Shown: positions 9,767 to 18,058 of the stretch, in pieces
How the letters are laid out: every line of letters starts with the position of its first letter
Position numbering within the stretch: position 1 is the stretch's first letter
From: Archaeoglobus profundus DSM 5631
Lineage (GTDB): Archaea; Halobacteriota; Archaeoglobi; Archaeoglobales; Archaeoglobaceae
NCBI RefSeq assembly: GCF_000025285.1
Contig: NC_013741.1
Span: 1 to 64,000 of the forward strand
Reading direction: 5' to 3'
DNA length: 64,000 bases
The notes under the pieces: generated by a model
Seen by the model: only the letters and a program-made list of their open reading frames with translations
Told to the model about the DNA's origin: nothing
Database searches by the model: none
Made by a program: the position numbers and the translations under genes

Positions 9767-10378
9767 TTAAAATAGTTCGGCTAAGTCTTTAATCCTTTTT
9801 AACTTCGGATTGCGTTTAATCTTTTTATTTTCAATAATATCAACACTCACGCATTCAATCATTCTATCTTCTATCGTTAAAAGAGCTTCTGCATCTTTAT
9901 CACAAATAGCTTGTGCCAAAATCAAAGCATCATCTCCATCTAACATCTTACCGCCCCACCACTCGTTTTGATTGCTAAATTCATTTCTAACGATTTCCTC
10001 AGCTATTTTGAATATATTACATTCATCATTAAATCGATACGTTTGGTCATCGTATTTGCAAAAAGTATCTCTTTCGATTGGTAGAATATCTATGTTGTAT
10101 CTGTTTAGAAATTCCAATAACCATTCTACATATTCTTTCTTTTTTTCGCTCTCCGCTATGAATCTTACAACTTCACCGAGTGCCAGCGTTGATATTGTCA
10201 ACTTATACCTTGACTTGGCGATATTCAACTTACTTATGTTGCTCTCAAGGACTTCTAATTTATCTTTCTCCCTATTACCTCTACGTTTTTTACACAGACT
10301 TGGGCTTGTTTCAAATTTCATCAACTCGATCACAACACTCGCATCGAGGTATAATCTTCTCTTTGAATTCGAATCCAA
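9767..10378 (-). CDS. PIN-domain nuclease-like protein
   Basis: This 203-residue protein begins with a PIN-type strand (LYLDASVVIELM, D12). Further acidic candidates are E69 (LALGEVV), D147/D149/D150 (LDGDDALILAQA) and D171 (TIEDRM), which together form a plausible four-acid Mg-dependent RNase site. It is longer than VapC toxins (about 130 residues) because of insertions at about 25-55 and 100-140. The region is AT-richer than its surroundings. No VapB-like antitoxin precedes it; instead a YwgA/Panacea-like gene converges on it. It could be a free-standing RNase or a toxin. Confidence 0.75.
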   Translation of the reverse strand: MDSNSKRRLYLDASVVIELMKFETSPSLCKKRRGNREKDKLEVLESNISKLNIAKSRYKLTISTLALGEVVRFIAESEKKKEYVEWLLEFLNRYNIDILPIERDTFCKYDDQTYRFNDECNIFKIAEEIVRNEFSNQNEWWGGKMLDGDDALILAQAICDKDAEALLTIEDRMIECVSVDIIENKKIKRNPKLKRIKDLAELF

Positions 10379-10421
10379 AAACTATCACCTCAAAAAAATC
10401 TAATAAAATATAATTAAATAA

Positions 10422-12509
10422 TTAAAATCTAACTCTCTTTCTGTCGAACAACTCTTGCACCTTACCGTCGTTCCAACCGCTCACCCTCTGATAGTAACCG
10501 GTAACACGGGAGTACCATTCCACATCGTTACTATTGCAGAACGGACAGTTCCTGTTAATACCACCACTCAACTTTCCACAACTCCTGCAGAACGTCATGT
10601 CCTTCGTGTAAGCCCAGTAGCCTATCAGAGTCTTTGTGGCAATCTTTTTGGTAAGCTCCCATAATAGTTCGGGGTTCGGTGAACTCTCTCCAATCCAAAC
10701 GTGAGCCATCATACCTCCATTGCAGAGGGGATGGAACGAACCCTCTACCTTCAACCTCTCGAACAACGGCACGTCCGCACTAACCCTGACGTGGGAGCTG
10801 TTCGTGTAGTAAACAGCACCAGTTTTCACGTTACCCTGAACTATGGCTTTTCCGTTGAACTCCTTCAAGTCGAGCAAAGCCAATCTATGCGCACATGATT
10901 CGGCTGGTGTTTGCGTTATGACCCATCTCTGCCCAGTTTCGATGCTCCATTCCATCGCTATATCCATCATCCTCTTTATAACTTCCAAACCGAACTTCCA
11001 TGCATCTCTGCTCTCGTGCAATTCCTGACCTATGTGTGCCTTCAGCATCTCGTTCAATCCGACGAAGCCTATAGACCTAACAACCTTATCAACCCTGTAG
11101 TAAGGCTCTCCATCAACATCCTGCGTTAGGAACGGTAAAGCTCCTTGCTTCATCCTCTTTATGATTATCTCCCTCTTTAGCTCTATAACCTCTCTTGCCA
11201 AGTTCATCCTCTGCTCGAGGATTTCAAACAATCTCTCGTCATCCCCATTCGCTTCGTAAGCTATCCTCGGCAAGTTTATGGTTACAACTTGCAAACTTCC
11301 CGTTCTCATGCAACCCTTCCGGAAGTCCTCCCAGTCCTGATTGTCCGGAGCTAAGACCAGTCTGCAACACTGAGCGAACACGTTATCTGGCAAGTATCCA
11401 GCCAATAGATTAAGGAAGTACGGCGATCCGAACTTAGCAACAACCTTATGAACGAGAATCATGAATTCATCGAATCCCTCTTTCTTGAAGCACTCCTTTC
11501 TCAACTTGTAGTTTGGCTTGGGGAAGAAGAAAGGCTTTCCGAGGTAGTCTCCCTCTAAGTATACCTCTGTCAAGGCTTTAGCAAACATTATTGCTTCCTC
11601 TTCGAAATCTCCGTATGTAACAGATTCCTTGACAACACCACCCGGTAAAACAGCTGGTAAGTCTTGGCAAATTTTAGGAACGCCGTATTCTATGTCTATA
11701 TCGCTGAAAACGGTCTGACCTCCTCTTGCGACATACATCTGAGACATTTCGTAAACGAACATCTGAGCCAACTGCTTTATCTTCTCGTAGCTCAATCCCT
11801 GCATATATGGTGCGAGCCAGACGTTGAAGAAGTCCAGACCTTGCCCACCGGCGAAATTAGTCTGAGCAGCAGCTAAAGCCTTTGCTGCATGTAAAATTGC
11901 AACCTCTGGATGCTTTGCAGGTCCAGCTACAGCTGTGTTTTCACCAGTTCCATCAACCTTAAGCCCGTTCTTCAAGAACCATCTGAGATCGTGCTGGAAG
12001 CAGTACGGACGAGTAGCGAAGTATTCGAGGTCGTGAATGTGAATTTCACCACGCATGTGAGCATCGGCCAAATGCAGAGGTAGAACTTTGAGTAAAGCGT
12101 ATTCCTTCATAACCCAATCTGCAACGAGCTTGTGAATTGTTTCTGGATTGTGCTGGAGGTTTGCGTTTTCCCTAACACCCTTCTCGATTATCTGGGTTAC
12201 GTCGTAAACCGGTAAGCCTAAACGTGTGTAGTTAGCTCTCTCTTTCTCCAAACCCCTCTCCAAAAGCTTAACGTTTACGATTTCTCTAATGAGAGGTGCG
12301 GAGATGAAGTTCAGCTTCAATCTCTTAATGGTCTCTTCAACCTCTAGGGCAATCTCCTCAGCAGTCTTTCTATCCAATCCCGTCTCCTTAACGAGCGACT
12401 TAACTATCCTTTCTCTATCGAACTTCTCGATGGTGTTTCTAGATGTTCTAACCGTTAGGTATTCCTTATTATGGTCAAACATCTCAGTATCGACAGAAAC
12501 TTCGTCCAT
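10422..12509 (-). CDS. nrdD: Anaerobic ribonucleoside-triphosphate reductase
   Basis: This 695-residue class III ribonucleotide reductase makes dNTPs anaerobically through a glycyl radical. An ATP-cone regulatory domain occupies about residues 18-110 (VRTSRNTIEKFDRERI). The long barrel follows. The C-terminus has a zinc site (CRSC...CPFC) and the glycyl radical loop SRVTGYY. The activating SAM enzyme NrdG is not adjacent. A BRE/TATA-like stretch (GAAAAACTTAAAA on the minus strand, near 12532-12545) lies about 27 bp upstream. It fits a strictly anaerobic host. Confidence 0.96.
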   Translation of the reverse strand: MDEVSVDTEMFDHNKEYLTVRTSRNTIEKFDRERIVKSLVKETGLDRKTAEEIALEVEETIKRLKLNFISAPLIREIVNVKLLERGLEKERANYTRLGLPVYDVTQIIEKGVRENANLQHNPETIHKLVADWVMKEYALLKVLPLHLADAHMRGEIHIHDLEYFATRPYCFQHDLRWFLKNGLKVDGTGENTAVAGPAKHPEVAILHAAKALAAAQTNFAGGQGLDFFNVWLAPYMQGLSYEKIKQLAQMFVYEMSQMYVARGGQTVFSDIDIEYGVPKICQDLPAVLPGGVVKESVTYGDFEEEAIMFAKALTEVYLEGDYLGKPFFFPKPNYKLRKECFKKEGFDEFMILVHKVVAKFGSPYFLNLLAGYLPDNVFAQCCRLVLAPDNQDWEDFRKGCMRTGSLQVVTINLPRIAYEANGDDERLFEILEQRMNLAREVIELKREIIIKRMKQGALPFLTQDVDGEPYYRVDKVVRSIGFVGLNEMLKAHIGQELHESRDAWKFGLEVIKRMMDIAMEWSIETGQRWVITQTPAESCAHRLALLDLKEFNGKAIVQGNVKTGAVYYTNSSHVRVSADVPLFERLKVEGSFHPLCNGGMMAHVWIGESSPNPELLWELTKKIATKTLIGYWAYTKDMTFCRSCGKLSGGINRNCPFCNSNDVEWYSRVTGYYQRVSGWNDGKVQELFDRKRVRF

Positions 12510-12613
12510 AAGTTTGAATCGCTCGAACTCGTTTTAAGTTTTTCGCTGTTAATATATTTAAGCGTTGATATAACTTTTGGTAGATATTATGGAAGTTCGA
12601 CAATTCAACGCCC

Positions 12614-12620
12614 TTTTAAA
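12614..12620 (+). promoter_or_regulatory. TATA element before the C/D box RNA
   Basis: TTTTAAA lies about 25-30 bp before the C box of the guide RNA at 12644, a fitting distance for its own promoter. Confidence 0.4.
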
Positions 12621-12639
12621 CAATTCTGTTGATGTTCGA

Positions 12640-12697
12640 TGGGATGATGAAACATCTCTCACCTGAGATGTGATGAAGGGCATACGGTGCTGACCAA
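12640..12697 (+). ncRNA. C/D box guide sRNA
   Basis: The boxes are C (ATGATGA) 12644-12650, D' (CTGA) 12663-12666, C' (GTGATGA) 12670-12676, and D (CTGA) 12690-12693. The guides are 12 and 13 nt (AACATCTCTCAC and AGGGCATACGGTG), and the D'-C' spacer is 3 nt. This is the canonical archaeal layout for a 2'-O-methylation guide. Predicted methylation sites are the fifth bases of GTGAGAGATGTT and CACCGTATGCCCT; the target RNAs were not identified. Flanking bases GATG...TGACC may form the terminal stem. Ends are approximate. Confidence 0.82.
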
Positions 12698-12710
12698 GAT
12701 GCTCAGCAAA

Positions 12711-12720
12711 CTTAAGTATT
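12711..12720 (+). promoter_or_regulatory. TATA element of the nicotinamidase gene
   Basis: CTTAAGTATT is centred about 25 bp before the ATG at 12741, consistent with leaderless transcription. It begins just downstream of the guide RNA. Confidence 0.4.
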
Positions 12721-12740
12721 CAAAAGTCGTGTAGAAACGT

Positions 12741-13280
12741 ATGAAGGCTTTGATAGTTGTGGATATGCAGAAGGACTTCTGCTATCCGGAAGGAGCGTTG
12801 TATATCGGTGATCATGTGAGAAAGATAATTAGTACCACTAAGGAAGTTTTGGAAGTTGCAAGAGGTAAGATACCCATAGTATTCACTCAGGATTGGCACA
12901 GAAAGGACGATCCGGAATTTAACATATGGCCAAAGCACTGCATTCAGAATACGTGGGGTGCTGAAATCATAGACGAGCTGAACCCGTCGGAAGTAGATTA
13001 CTTTGTCAAAAAGCGTAGATATTCCGCATTCTTCGGAACCGATTTGGATCTGCTACTCAGAGAACTCGGTGTGAACGAGTTGATAGTTTGCGGTGTCGTT
13101 ACAAACATCTGCGTTTTGCACACCGTAGCTGATGCGGTTATGAGGGGTTACAAGGTAACTGTTCTTAAGGATTGTACGACCGCTTTAAATGAATACGATT
13201 ACGAGTATGGAATCAAACACATGAAAGAAGTTCTAAGAGCAAAAATCACTTCATCCAAAGATTTGAAAACTTCTTTCTAG
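12741..13280 (+). CDS. pncA: Nicotinamidase (isochorismatase family)
   Basis: This 179-residue hydrolase converts nicotinamide to nicotinate. The cysteine-hydrolase triad is visible: D8 (VVDMQKDF), K90 or K91, and C124 (VVTNICVLHT). Metal ligands D51, H53 and H66 (QDWH, WPKHC) match archaeal nicotinamidases rather than isochorismatases. A nicotinate phosphoribosyltransferase is encoded at 16625-17770, so the two may run NAD salvage. The 3' end overlaps a convergent small membrane protein gene by 35 bp. Confidence 0.92.
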   Translation: MKALIVVDMQKDFCYPEGALYIGDHVRKIISTTKEVLEVARGKIPIVFTQDWHRKDDPEFNIWPKHCIQNTWGAEIIDELNPSEVDYFVKKRRYSAFFGTDLDLLLRELGVNELIVCGVVTNICVLHTVADAVMRGYKVTVLKDCTTALNEYDYEYGIKHMKEVLRAKITSSKDLKTSF

Positions 13281-13428
13281 CCGTAAGGTACGTTAAAACA
13301 CCTGCTATCAGTGATGCTAAGAGTGATAGGGTTACAGATTCCGTTAAGATGTAAGATACTAGAAACGTGAAAAATGCTATAGACAGCGCGAGTGTAGGAG
13401 GGTATATGCTCGCTACAACCTCCTTCAT
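13246..13428 (-). CDS. Small membrane protein (60 aa)
   Basis: This 60-residue protein has two hydrophobic helices, at about residues 10-28 and 31-49, and a basic C-terminus. I do not recognise the family. Its start overlaps the stop of the upstream membrane protein by 4 bp (ATGA), which supports translational coupling and a real gene. It converges on and overlaps pncA. Possibly an accessory subunit of its neighbour. Confidence 0.55.
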   Translation of the reverse strand: MKEVVASIYPPTLALSIAFFTFLVSYILTESVTLSLLASLIAGVLTYLTARKKFSNLWMK

Positions 13429-13751
13429 CTGTACATCATCCTTCTAATGTCATTTATACTTTCTTCGATATCTCTAAGACCTTTTGAGAGTTTAGTTTCT
13501 AATCTCTCCTCAATTTCCTTGTAGCCTATTGAAACCACTCTTTTCGCATTCTCAATCTCCTCTACAGTTCTTCTCATTATGTATAGGGTATTGAGCAAGA
13601 GCAGTCCAAGGGATAGTGTAAGTAGAAATGCGCATAAAATAATGTATGGATCCACTTCACCGTGTACAACTGAAAACCACCTCCAAGTTAGCAGAACCGA
13701 CGATATTACCATTATCGCACTTAAAATTGCGCCTATAAGGTTTTGATACAT
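13425..13751 (-). CDS. Membrane protein with cytoplasmic coiled coil (108 aa)
   Basis: Two transmembrane helices (about 5-24 and 35-58) are followed by a charged amphipathic region (60-108) rich in E, K and R that is likely a coiled coil. The family is not recognised. It overlaps the 60-residue membrane gene by 4 bp. Two small membrane proteins made together, one with a long cytoplasmic helix, could form a hetero-oligomer; the function is unknown. Confidence 0.65.
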   Translation of the reverse strand: MYQNLIGAILSAIMVISSVLLTWRWFSVVHGEVDPYIILCAFLLTLSLGLLLLNTLYIMRRTVEEIENAKRVVSIGYKEIEERLETKLSKGLRDIEESINDIRRMMYR

Positions 13752-13788
13752 GTATCGAATTGATCCTGTAAGATATAAATTTAACGAA

Positions 13789-14733
13789 TTAATCCTTCAA
13801 GTTTGCGACACTGTAAAGTGTTAAAATCTCGACACCCAATTCTTCGGAAACTTCTCTCTTAAAATCCTCTATTTTTTCCCTTTCGCTGGCATGAACCATG
13901 AAGTAAATAGGATACTTCCAATTTTCTGGCACACCTCTCTCAACCAAGTGCGTTATCTGTGGATACTTCAGAAGTTTTCTTGCGATTTTTTCAGGTTCAT
14001 CTGTCCTTACGAGATTCATACCGTTCTCTTTAAAACCAATAGCCCTTTCCCTCAAAACTCCGTAAAAATCTCTAAAAACTCCCTTTTTTATCATTTCTTT
14101 TATTATATCTACAACCTCAGTTTCGGAGTATCCTTCAAACTTAAAGGGTCTTTCCAGTATCGGTATGTTCTGTAATCTTATGATCAGATCTATCAGGTCT
14201 CTGTCTTCGACAGTCTCAGGATCTCTTTCAACCCCGTAACTCCAAGATATGCCCTTGTAAAGGTCGTACTTAACACTCATCTTGTAAACTCTCTTACTCG
14301 GCAAGATCAAGTAATCTTTAACATCGCAAGCCTTTGCAACTCTCTCTACCTCTTCAAAAATTTTCTCCAAGCTTTCTCCTTTGACAGTGAACCACACCTT
14401 ATACCTTTCATGATCTCTCAGGTAATTGTGCTTCAGATTTATGTCTGGAAAGCTTTCATTTATAACCCTTGCAATCCTCTGAACATCATTGTCCTTGCAT
14501 GCAAAAGCGACAAGACATGCTACCTTTATGAATCCTATAGCCTTGTAGTTTAGATTAGCTCCAACTCTCTTTATTATTCCAATCTTTTTGAAATTTGAGA
14601 GTTTAGAAATTACAGAGTCTGGATCCAAATCCAGTCTGTAAGCCAGATCGGTGTATGGAGTCTCGCTTATGGGGAAGTTGTATTGCAACTCCATTAGAAG
14701 CTCCAAGTCTTCAGAACTCAATTCCCTTGACAT
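13789..14733 (-). CDS. Siroheme decarboxylase, AhbA-AhbB fused
   Basis: This 314-residue protein contains two Lrp/AsnC-like halves, each with a winged-helix part (1-60 and about 170-220) and an alpha/beta sandwich. It belongs to the AhbA/AhbB (NirD/L-like) siroheme decarboxylase family, which removes two acetate carboxyls from siroheme to give didecarboxysiroheme, the precursor of heme in sulfate reducers and archaea. The usual enzyme is a heterodimer of two roughly 160-residue chains; here both are in one chain. It follows sirC with a 23 bp overlap, which agrees with substrate flow from precorrin-2 to siroheme to heme. Confidence 0.85.
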   Translation of the reverse strand: MSRELSSEDLELLMELQYNFPISETPYTDLAYRLDLDPDSVISKLSNFKKIGIIKRVGANLNYKAIGFIKVACLVAFACKDNDVQRIARVINESFPDINLKHNYLRDHERYKVWFTVKGESLEKIFEEVERVAKACDVKDYLILPSKRVYKMSVKYDLYKGISWSYGVERDPETVEDRDLIDLIIRLQNIPILERPFKFEGYSETEVVDIIKEMIKKGVFRDFYGVLRERAIGFKENGMNLVRTDEPEKIARKLLKYPQITHLVERGVPENWKYPIYFMVHASEREKIEDFKREVSEELGVEILTLYSVANLKD

Positions 14734-15406
14734 TTAACTCCCTCTTCCCACTTACATATTCATCAACAAGCTTTTCAGCCCATTTCTTGGCAGATTCGAC
14801 ATCTCCTTCTTTAACGAGTTTTCTAAACTGCTCGTCATCACTTACGGCGAAATAAAGTTTCATTCTAAGCTGTATGGGTATGTTTCTAGATTTCATATAC
14901 TTCTTCAAGTGATCCATAGCCTTTAGGAAGAAAACGACATCTTCGTCCTCCTCTAGAGCTTTCAGAAAGAGATCTTTCACCCTTCTCGCAACTATACCAC
15001 TCTTGCCTTCAGTCGTCACTGCGAACCTTATCCCCTCAAATTCACCTTCGAAGGGAATGACTACTTCAGTCTTCTTTGCATCGTTAGCAAGGTTTACGAG
15101 TGTTTTGTACTTCTTCGCAAGCTCCACAATTGTGTCGTTGAGATCCGTGAAAGGTAATGCAACAACTACCAGATTTGATTTCTCTATCAATCTCTCAAGC
15201 CTTTCAAGGTCTCTAACATCCCCTTTTACCAGTTCCACTTTCCCTTCTCTCTGCAACTCCTTCAGCTCATCGCTGAATTCCAGACTCAGCACCTTTACGT
15301 TTGCGCCAGCATTGAGAAATTTCTTTGCTCTGAAAGTTCCAACTCCTCCTCCCCCTATTACCAGAACGTTCTTTCCCTCGAACTCAACGTATATTGGGAC
15401 TCTCAT
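14711..15406 (-). CDS. sirC: Precorrin-2 dehydrogenase / siroheme synthase N-terminal type
   Basis: This 231-residue protein has an N-terminal NAD-binding Rossmann motif (VIGGGGVGTFRA, about 16-27) and an all-helical C-terminal part, as in the SirC/Met8/CysG N-terminal domain family that oxidises precorrin-2 to sirohydrochlorin and can add iron. No methyltransferase domain is attached. It sits between thioredoxin and the fused siroheme decarboxylase, with 4 bp and 23 bp overlaps, forming a siroheme-heme operon. Confidence 0.92.
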   Translation of the reverse strand: MRVPIYVEFEGKNVLVIGGGGVGTFRAKKFLNAGANVKVLSLEFSDELKELQREGKVELVKGDVRDLERLERLIEKSNLVVVALPFTDLNDTIVELAKKYKTLVNLANDAKKTEVVIPFEGEFEGIRFAVTTEGKSGIVARRVKDLFLKALEEDEDVVFFLKAMDHLKKYMKSRNIPIQLRMKLYFAVSDDEQFRKLVKEGDVESAKKWAEKLVDEYVSGKRELNVKGIEF

Positions 15407-15795
15407 AGATACTTTTCAATCCATCTCTTTAGTTCAGACTTTGGATAGGCCCCGACTATCATGCTGACAGCCTTACCTTTCTTAAAGAATATCAGCGTTG
15501 GAATTGCAGATATTCCGTACTGCATTGCAATCGTTCTGTCTTCATCGATATTGAGCTTACCAAACGCTACCTTACCGGCGTACTCCTTTGCGAGTTCATC
15601 TATTATTGGAGAAATGAGCTTGCAAGGTCCACACCATTCAGCCCAAAAATCTACAACAACGTTCTCGTTCTCCTCTATGAACTTTTTGAAGTTTGTTGAA
15701 TCTAACTTTACCGGTTTCCCAACCATCCTGTCACCCCTTATCTTTTTTGCTAACTTTTCCAACTTTTTTCTTCTAATCTCCTCTATATCGTCCAT
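15403..15795 (-). CDS. Thioredoxin
   Basis: This 130-residue thioredoxin has the active site WCGPC (about 54-58) and a cis-proline loop SAIPT. A basic, probably helical N-terminal extension of about 30 residues precedes the fold; no signal peptide is seen, so it is cytoplasmic. It is the first gene of the sirC/siroheme decarboxylase operon (4 bp overlap). Its link to tetrapyrrole synthesis may be redox maintenance, which is inference. Confidence 0.92.
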   Translation of the reverse strand: MDDIEEIRRKKLEKLAKKIRGDRMVGKPVKLDSTNFKKFIEENENVVVDFWAEWCGPCKLISPIIDELAKEYAGKVAFGKLNIDEDRTIAMQYGISAIPTLIFFKKGKAVSMIVGAYPKSELKRWIEKYL

Positions 15796-15872
15796 GCTCT
15801 CGTAAAGACTTTTTACTGTAGAATTTTAAGTTTGTGGTGTATTGCCAAAATGGAAAAATCGATGGTGTTGAT

Positions 15873-16508
15873 ATGATTGCTGGGATAGACGAAGCTGGAA
15901 AAGGACCTGTAATAGGCCCTCTTGTAATATGCGGAGTACTGTGCGATGAAGAGACCGTAGAATACTTGAAGAGCGTAGGCGTTAAAGATTCAAAGAAGCT
16001 GGATAGGAGGAAGAGAGAGGAACTTTACAATATCATAAAATCGCTTTGCAAGGTTAAGGTATTGAAAATATCTGTCGAGGATTTGAACAGGTTAATGGAA
16101 TACATGAGTATAAATGAAATCTTGAAGAGAGCTTACGTTGAAATAATAAGGTCTTTGATGCCTAAAGTTGTGTACATAGACTGTCCAGATATTAATGTGG
16201 AGAGATTTAAGCACGAAATAGAGGAGAGAACGGGAGTGGAGGTATTTGCGAGCCATAAAGCGGACGAGATATATCCAATAGTATCTATAGCTTCGATAGT
16301 CGCAAAAGTTGAAAGGGATTTTGAAATAGACAAGCTGAAGAAGATTTATGGAGACTTTGGGAGTGGATATCCATCAGATCTAAGAACCATCGAATTTTTA
16401 AGGAGTTATCTAAGGGAACACAAAAGTTTTCCACCAATCGTAAGAAAGAGATGGAAAACTCTCAAAAGATTGACAACGCACACTTTAAGCGATTTCTTTG
16501 AAGTTTAG
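15873..16508 (+). CDS. rnhB: Ribonuclease HII
   Basis: This 211-residue enzyme cleaves RNA in RNA-DNA hybrids, removing primers and misincorporated ribonucleotides. The acidic residues are visible: D6 and E7 (GIDEAGKG), D103 (YIDCPD) and D131 (HKADEIYP). I chose the ATG at 15873, preceded by GGTG, over the in-frame GTG at 15834 because family members begin with M-x-AGIDEAGKG. The conserved RWKT near the C-terminus is also present. tRNA-Arg follows 38 bp downstream. Confidence 0.93.
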   Translation: MIAGIDEAGKGPVIGPLVICGVLCDEETVEYLKSVGVKDSKKLDRRKREELYNIIKSLCKVKVLKISVEDLNRLMEYMSINEILKRAYVEIIRSLMPKVVYIDCPDINVERFKHEIEERTGVEVFASHKADEIYPIVSIASIVAKVERDFEIDKLKKIYGDFGSGYPSDLRTIEFLRSYLREHKSFPPIVRKRWKTLKRLTTHTLSDFFEV

Positions 16509-16515
16509 CAGAAGG

Positions 16516-16524
16516 TTTATATTT
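16516..16524 (+). promoter_or_regulatory. TATA element of tRNA-Arg
   Basis: TTTATATTT is centred about 27 bp before the first base of the tRNA gene, right after the rnhB stop. Confidence 0.5.
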
Positions 16525-16546
16525 CGTAAAATCCTCCCAACTTAAA

Positions 16547-16621
16547 GGACCCGTAGCCTAGCTTGGACAGGGCGTGGGCCTCCTAAGCCCAAGGTCGCGG
16601 GTTCAAATCCCGCCGGGTCCG
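16547..16621 (+). tRNA. tRNA-Arg (anticodon CCT)
   Basis: A complete cloverleaf can be drawn. The acceptor GGACCCG pairs with CGGGTCC, discriminator G. The anticodon stem TGGGC/GCCCA encloses loop CTCCTAA with anticodon CCT, reading AGG. The T arm is CGCGG-GTTCAAAT-CCCGC type. CCA is not encoded and there is no intron. Length is 75 nt. Confidence 0.95.
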
Positions 16622-16624
16622 CTT

Positions 16625-17770
16625 CTATTCGTTTAAAAATCTATCTTCAATTCCCAGCTCCCTTATTATTTCAATTTGCTTAAGCACCAACTCCCTTGCC
16701 TCGTGCATGTTAAACGTTTTCAGTATCTTTCCGTTTTCCATGACCTTCTGAATGAGCGGTTCTCCTTCACCCTTCTCGTTGAAGAGCTTAATCTCATCTC
16801 TCAACTCATCCCAAATCCTGTAAACCTGCTTCATTCCACCCCTCTTGCCTCTCTTCGCAACGAACTTACCCTCCCTTTCAACTATGTCCATGGCAAAATC
16901 TATTGGCTTTGCTCCAGCTATCGCAGTTCCCACTCCGAAAGCATCAACTAAATCCCTCAGCTCCATAACGTCTCTCAAGCTCAATCCGCCACTGACGACT
17001 ATTTTCACATCTCTCTTTCCCCTTATATCCAGTTCCCACCTGACCTCCTCGACAATCTTTCTCATGTTTCCCCTTCTGGATGAAGGAGTATCCAATCTGA
17101 CTCCGTCAACCCTATCAACATTTTCAACAGCCAAAATCGCTTCGGTTTTCTCGTCGTAATAAGTATCGACGAGCATGACTCTTGGAATACTTTTATCCAC
17201 AACCTCATCGTACGCTCTCCAAGCCTCAACTTGATTTCCGAAGCAGATTATGAGTGCATGGGGCATCGTCCCAATACTTTCAATTCCCAAGTACTTTTCT
17301 GCAGAAACGTTGCTGACTCCATCAACTCCACCTATGTATGCCGATCTCTCTATTACTGCTGAGATGGCCGGATGCATTCTCCTAGTTCCGAAGGAAAGTA
17401 TCCTTTTCCCACCACTCGCCAATTTGAACTTGAAGGCTTCCGTTGCTACGGCTGAGGGATGGCATATGAATCCCAAAATTGCGGTCTCAAACCTCGCAAA
17501 ATCCAAATACCTTCCAACAATCGTTATCACTGGCTCGTGCGGGAAGAATAAACAGCCCTCTGGCATCGCATAGACATCAACTGGCTTTCCCTCCAAGAGC
17601 TTCAGAACGTCGTTGATCCCTACAAATATTCCCCAACTAGATGTTGTAATCTCTGCAACAACTTTTGGATTCACTCCCTTAGCCTTTAGAACCTGCTCCG
17701 TCCATAGAAAGTACTTGTCGGTAGTAAGCCCGTGCTTTATATCCTCCTCTTCAACTATTAGAAATCTCAT
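16625..17770 (-). CDS. pncB: Nicotinate phosphoribosyltransferase
   Basis: This 381-residue type II phosphoribosyltransferase makes nicotinate mononucleotide from nicotinate and PRPP. Family features include the N-terminal LTTDKYF, FGTRRMHP near 127-134, the barrel segment VRLDTPSSRRGN near 225-236, and VSGGLSL near 259-265. A late FGVGTAIAG phosphate-binding loop closes the barrel. It overlaps mazG by 4 bp in a hisF-mazG-pncB transcription unit. With the nicotinamidase at 12741 it would complete nicotinamide salvage. Confidence 0.9.
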   Translation of the reverse strand: MRFLIVEEEDIKHGLTTDKYFLWTEQVLKAKGVNPKVVAEITTSSWGIFVGINDVLKLLEGKPVDVYAMPEGCLFFPHEPVITIVGRYLDFARFETAILGFICHPSAVATEAFKFKLASGGKRILSFGTRRMHPAISAVIERSAYIGGVDGVSNVSAEKYLGIESIGTMPHALIICFGNQVEAWRAYDEVVDKSIPRVMLVDTYYDEKTEAILAVENVDRVDGVRLDTPSSRRGNMRKIVEEVRWELDIRGKRDVKIVVSGGLSLRDVMELRDLVDAFGVGTAIAGAKPIDFAMDIVEREGKFVAKRGKRGGMKQVYRIWDELRDEIKLFNEKGEGEPLIQKVMENGKILKTFNMHEARELVLKQIEIIRELGIEDRFLNE

Positions 17771-18057
17771 CTTTCATCACACTCGCACGGAATTCTACCA
17801 CATTTTATACATCTTCCGGGATATTTTTCTTTGACTGCACTCTCCAAATCGACATCATACAGATTTGCTAAACTAACGAGCCAAGCGAAGACGTCTGCCA
17901 TCTCTTCCCTTATTGAGTTGAGATCGTTTTTTCTTACAGCTTCGGCCAACTCACCAATTTCTTCAACTAACCAGAGCATAGTCTTCTCCTTTCCTCTCTT
18001 CAAATCCCTTTCGTAGTAGAGCTCCTTTATGAGTTTCTGAAAGTCTCCTATCCTCAA
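17767..18057 (-). CDS. MazG-type nucleotide pyrophosphohydrolase with C-terminal cysteines
   Basis: This 96-residue all-alpha NTP pyrophosphatase-like protein carries the EExxE...ExxD pattern (VEEIGELAEAV, 31-41, and REEMADVFAWL, 49-59). A zinc-ribbon-like tail follows (CIKCGRIPCEC). It lies 1 nt after hisF and overlaps pncB by 4 bp. A role in phosphoribosyl-ATP pyrophosphohydrolysis for histidine synthesis is possible given hisF, but house-cleaning of nucleotides is the safer call. A related gene lies at 21287-21565. Confidence 0.85.
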   Translation of the reverse strand: MRIGDFQKLIKELYYERDLKRGKEKTMLWLVEEIGELAEAVRKNDLNSIREEMADVFAWLVSLANLYDVDLESAVKEKYPGRCIKCGRIPCECDER

Positions 18058-18058
18058 C

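Noticed and set aside
17767-18057. Calling the MazG-type gene hisE because it is next to hisF
   Set aside because: Motifs fit MazG-like proteins generally; proximity alone does not prove a histidine pathway role.
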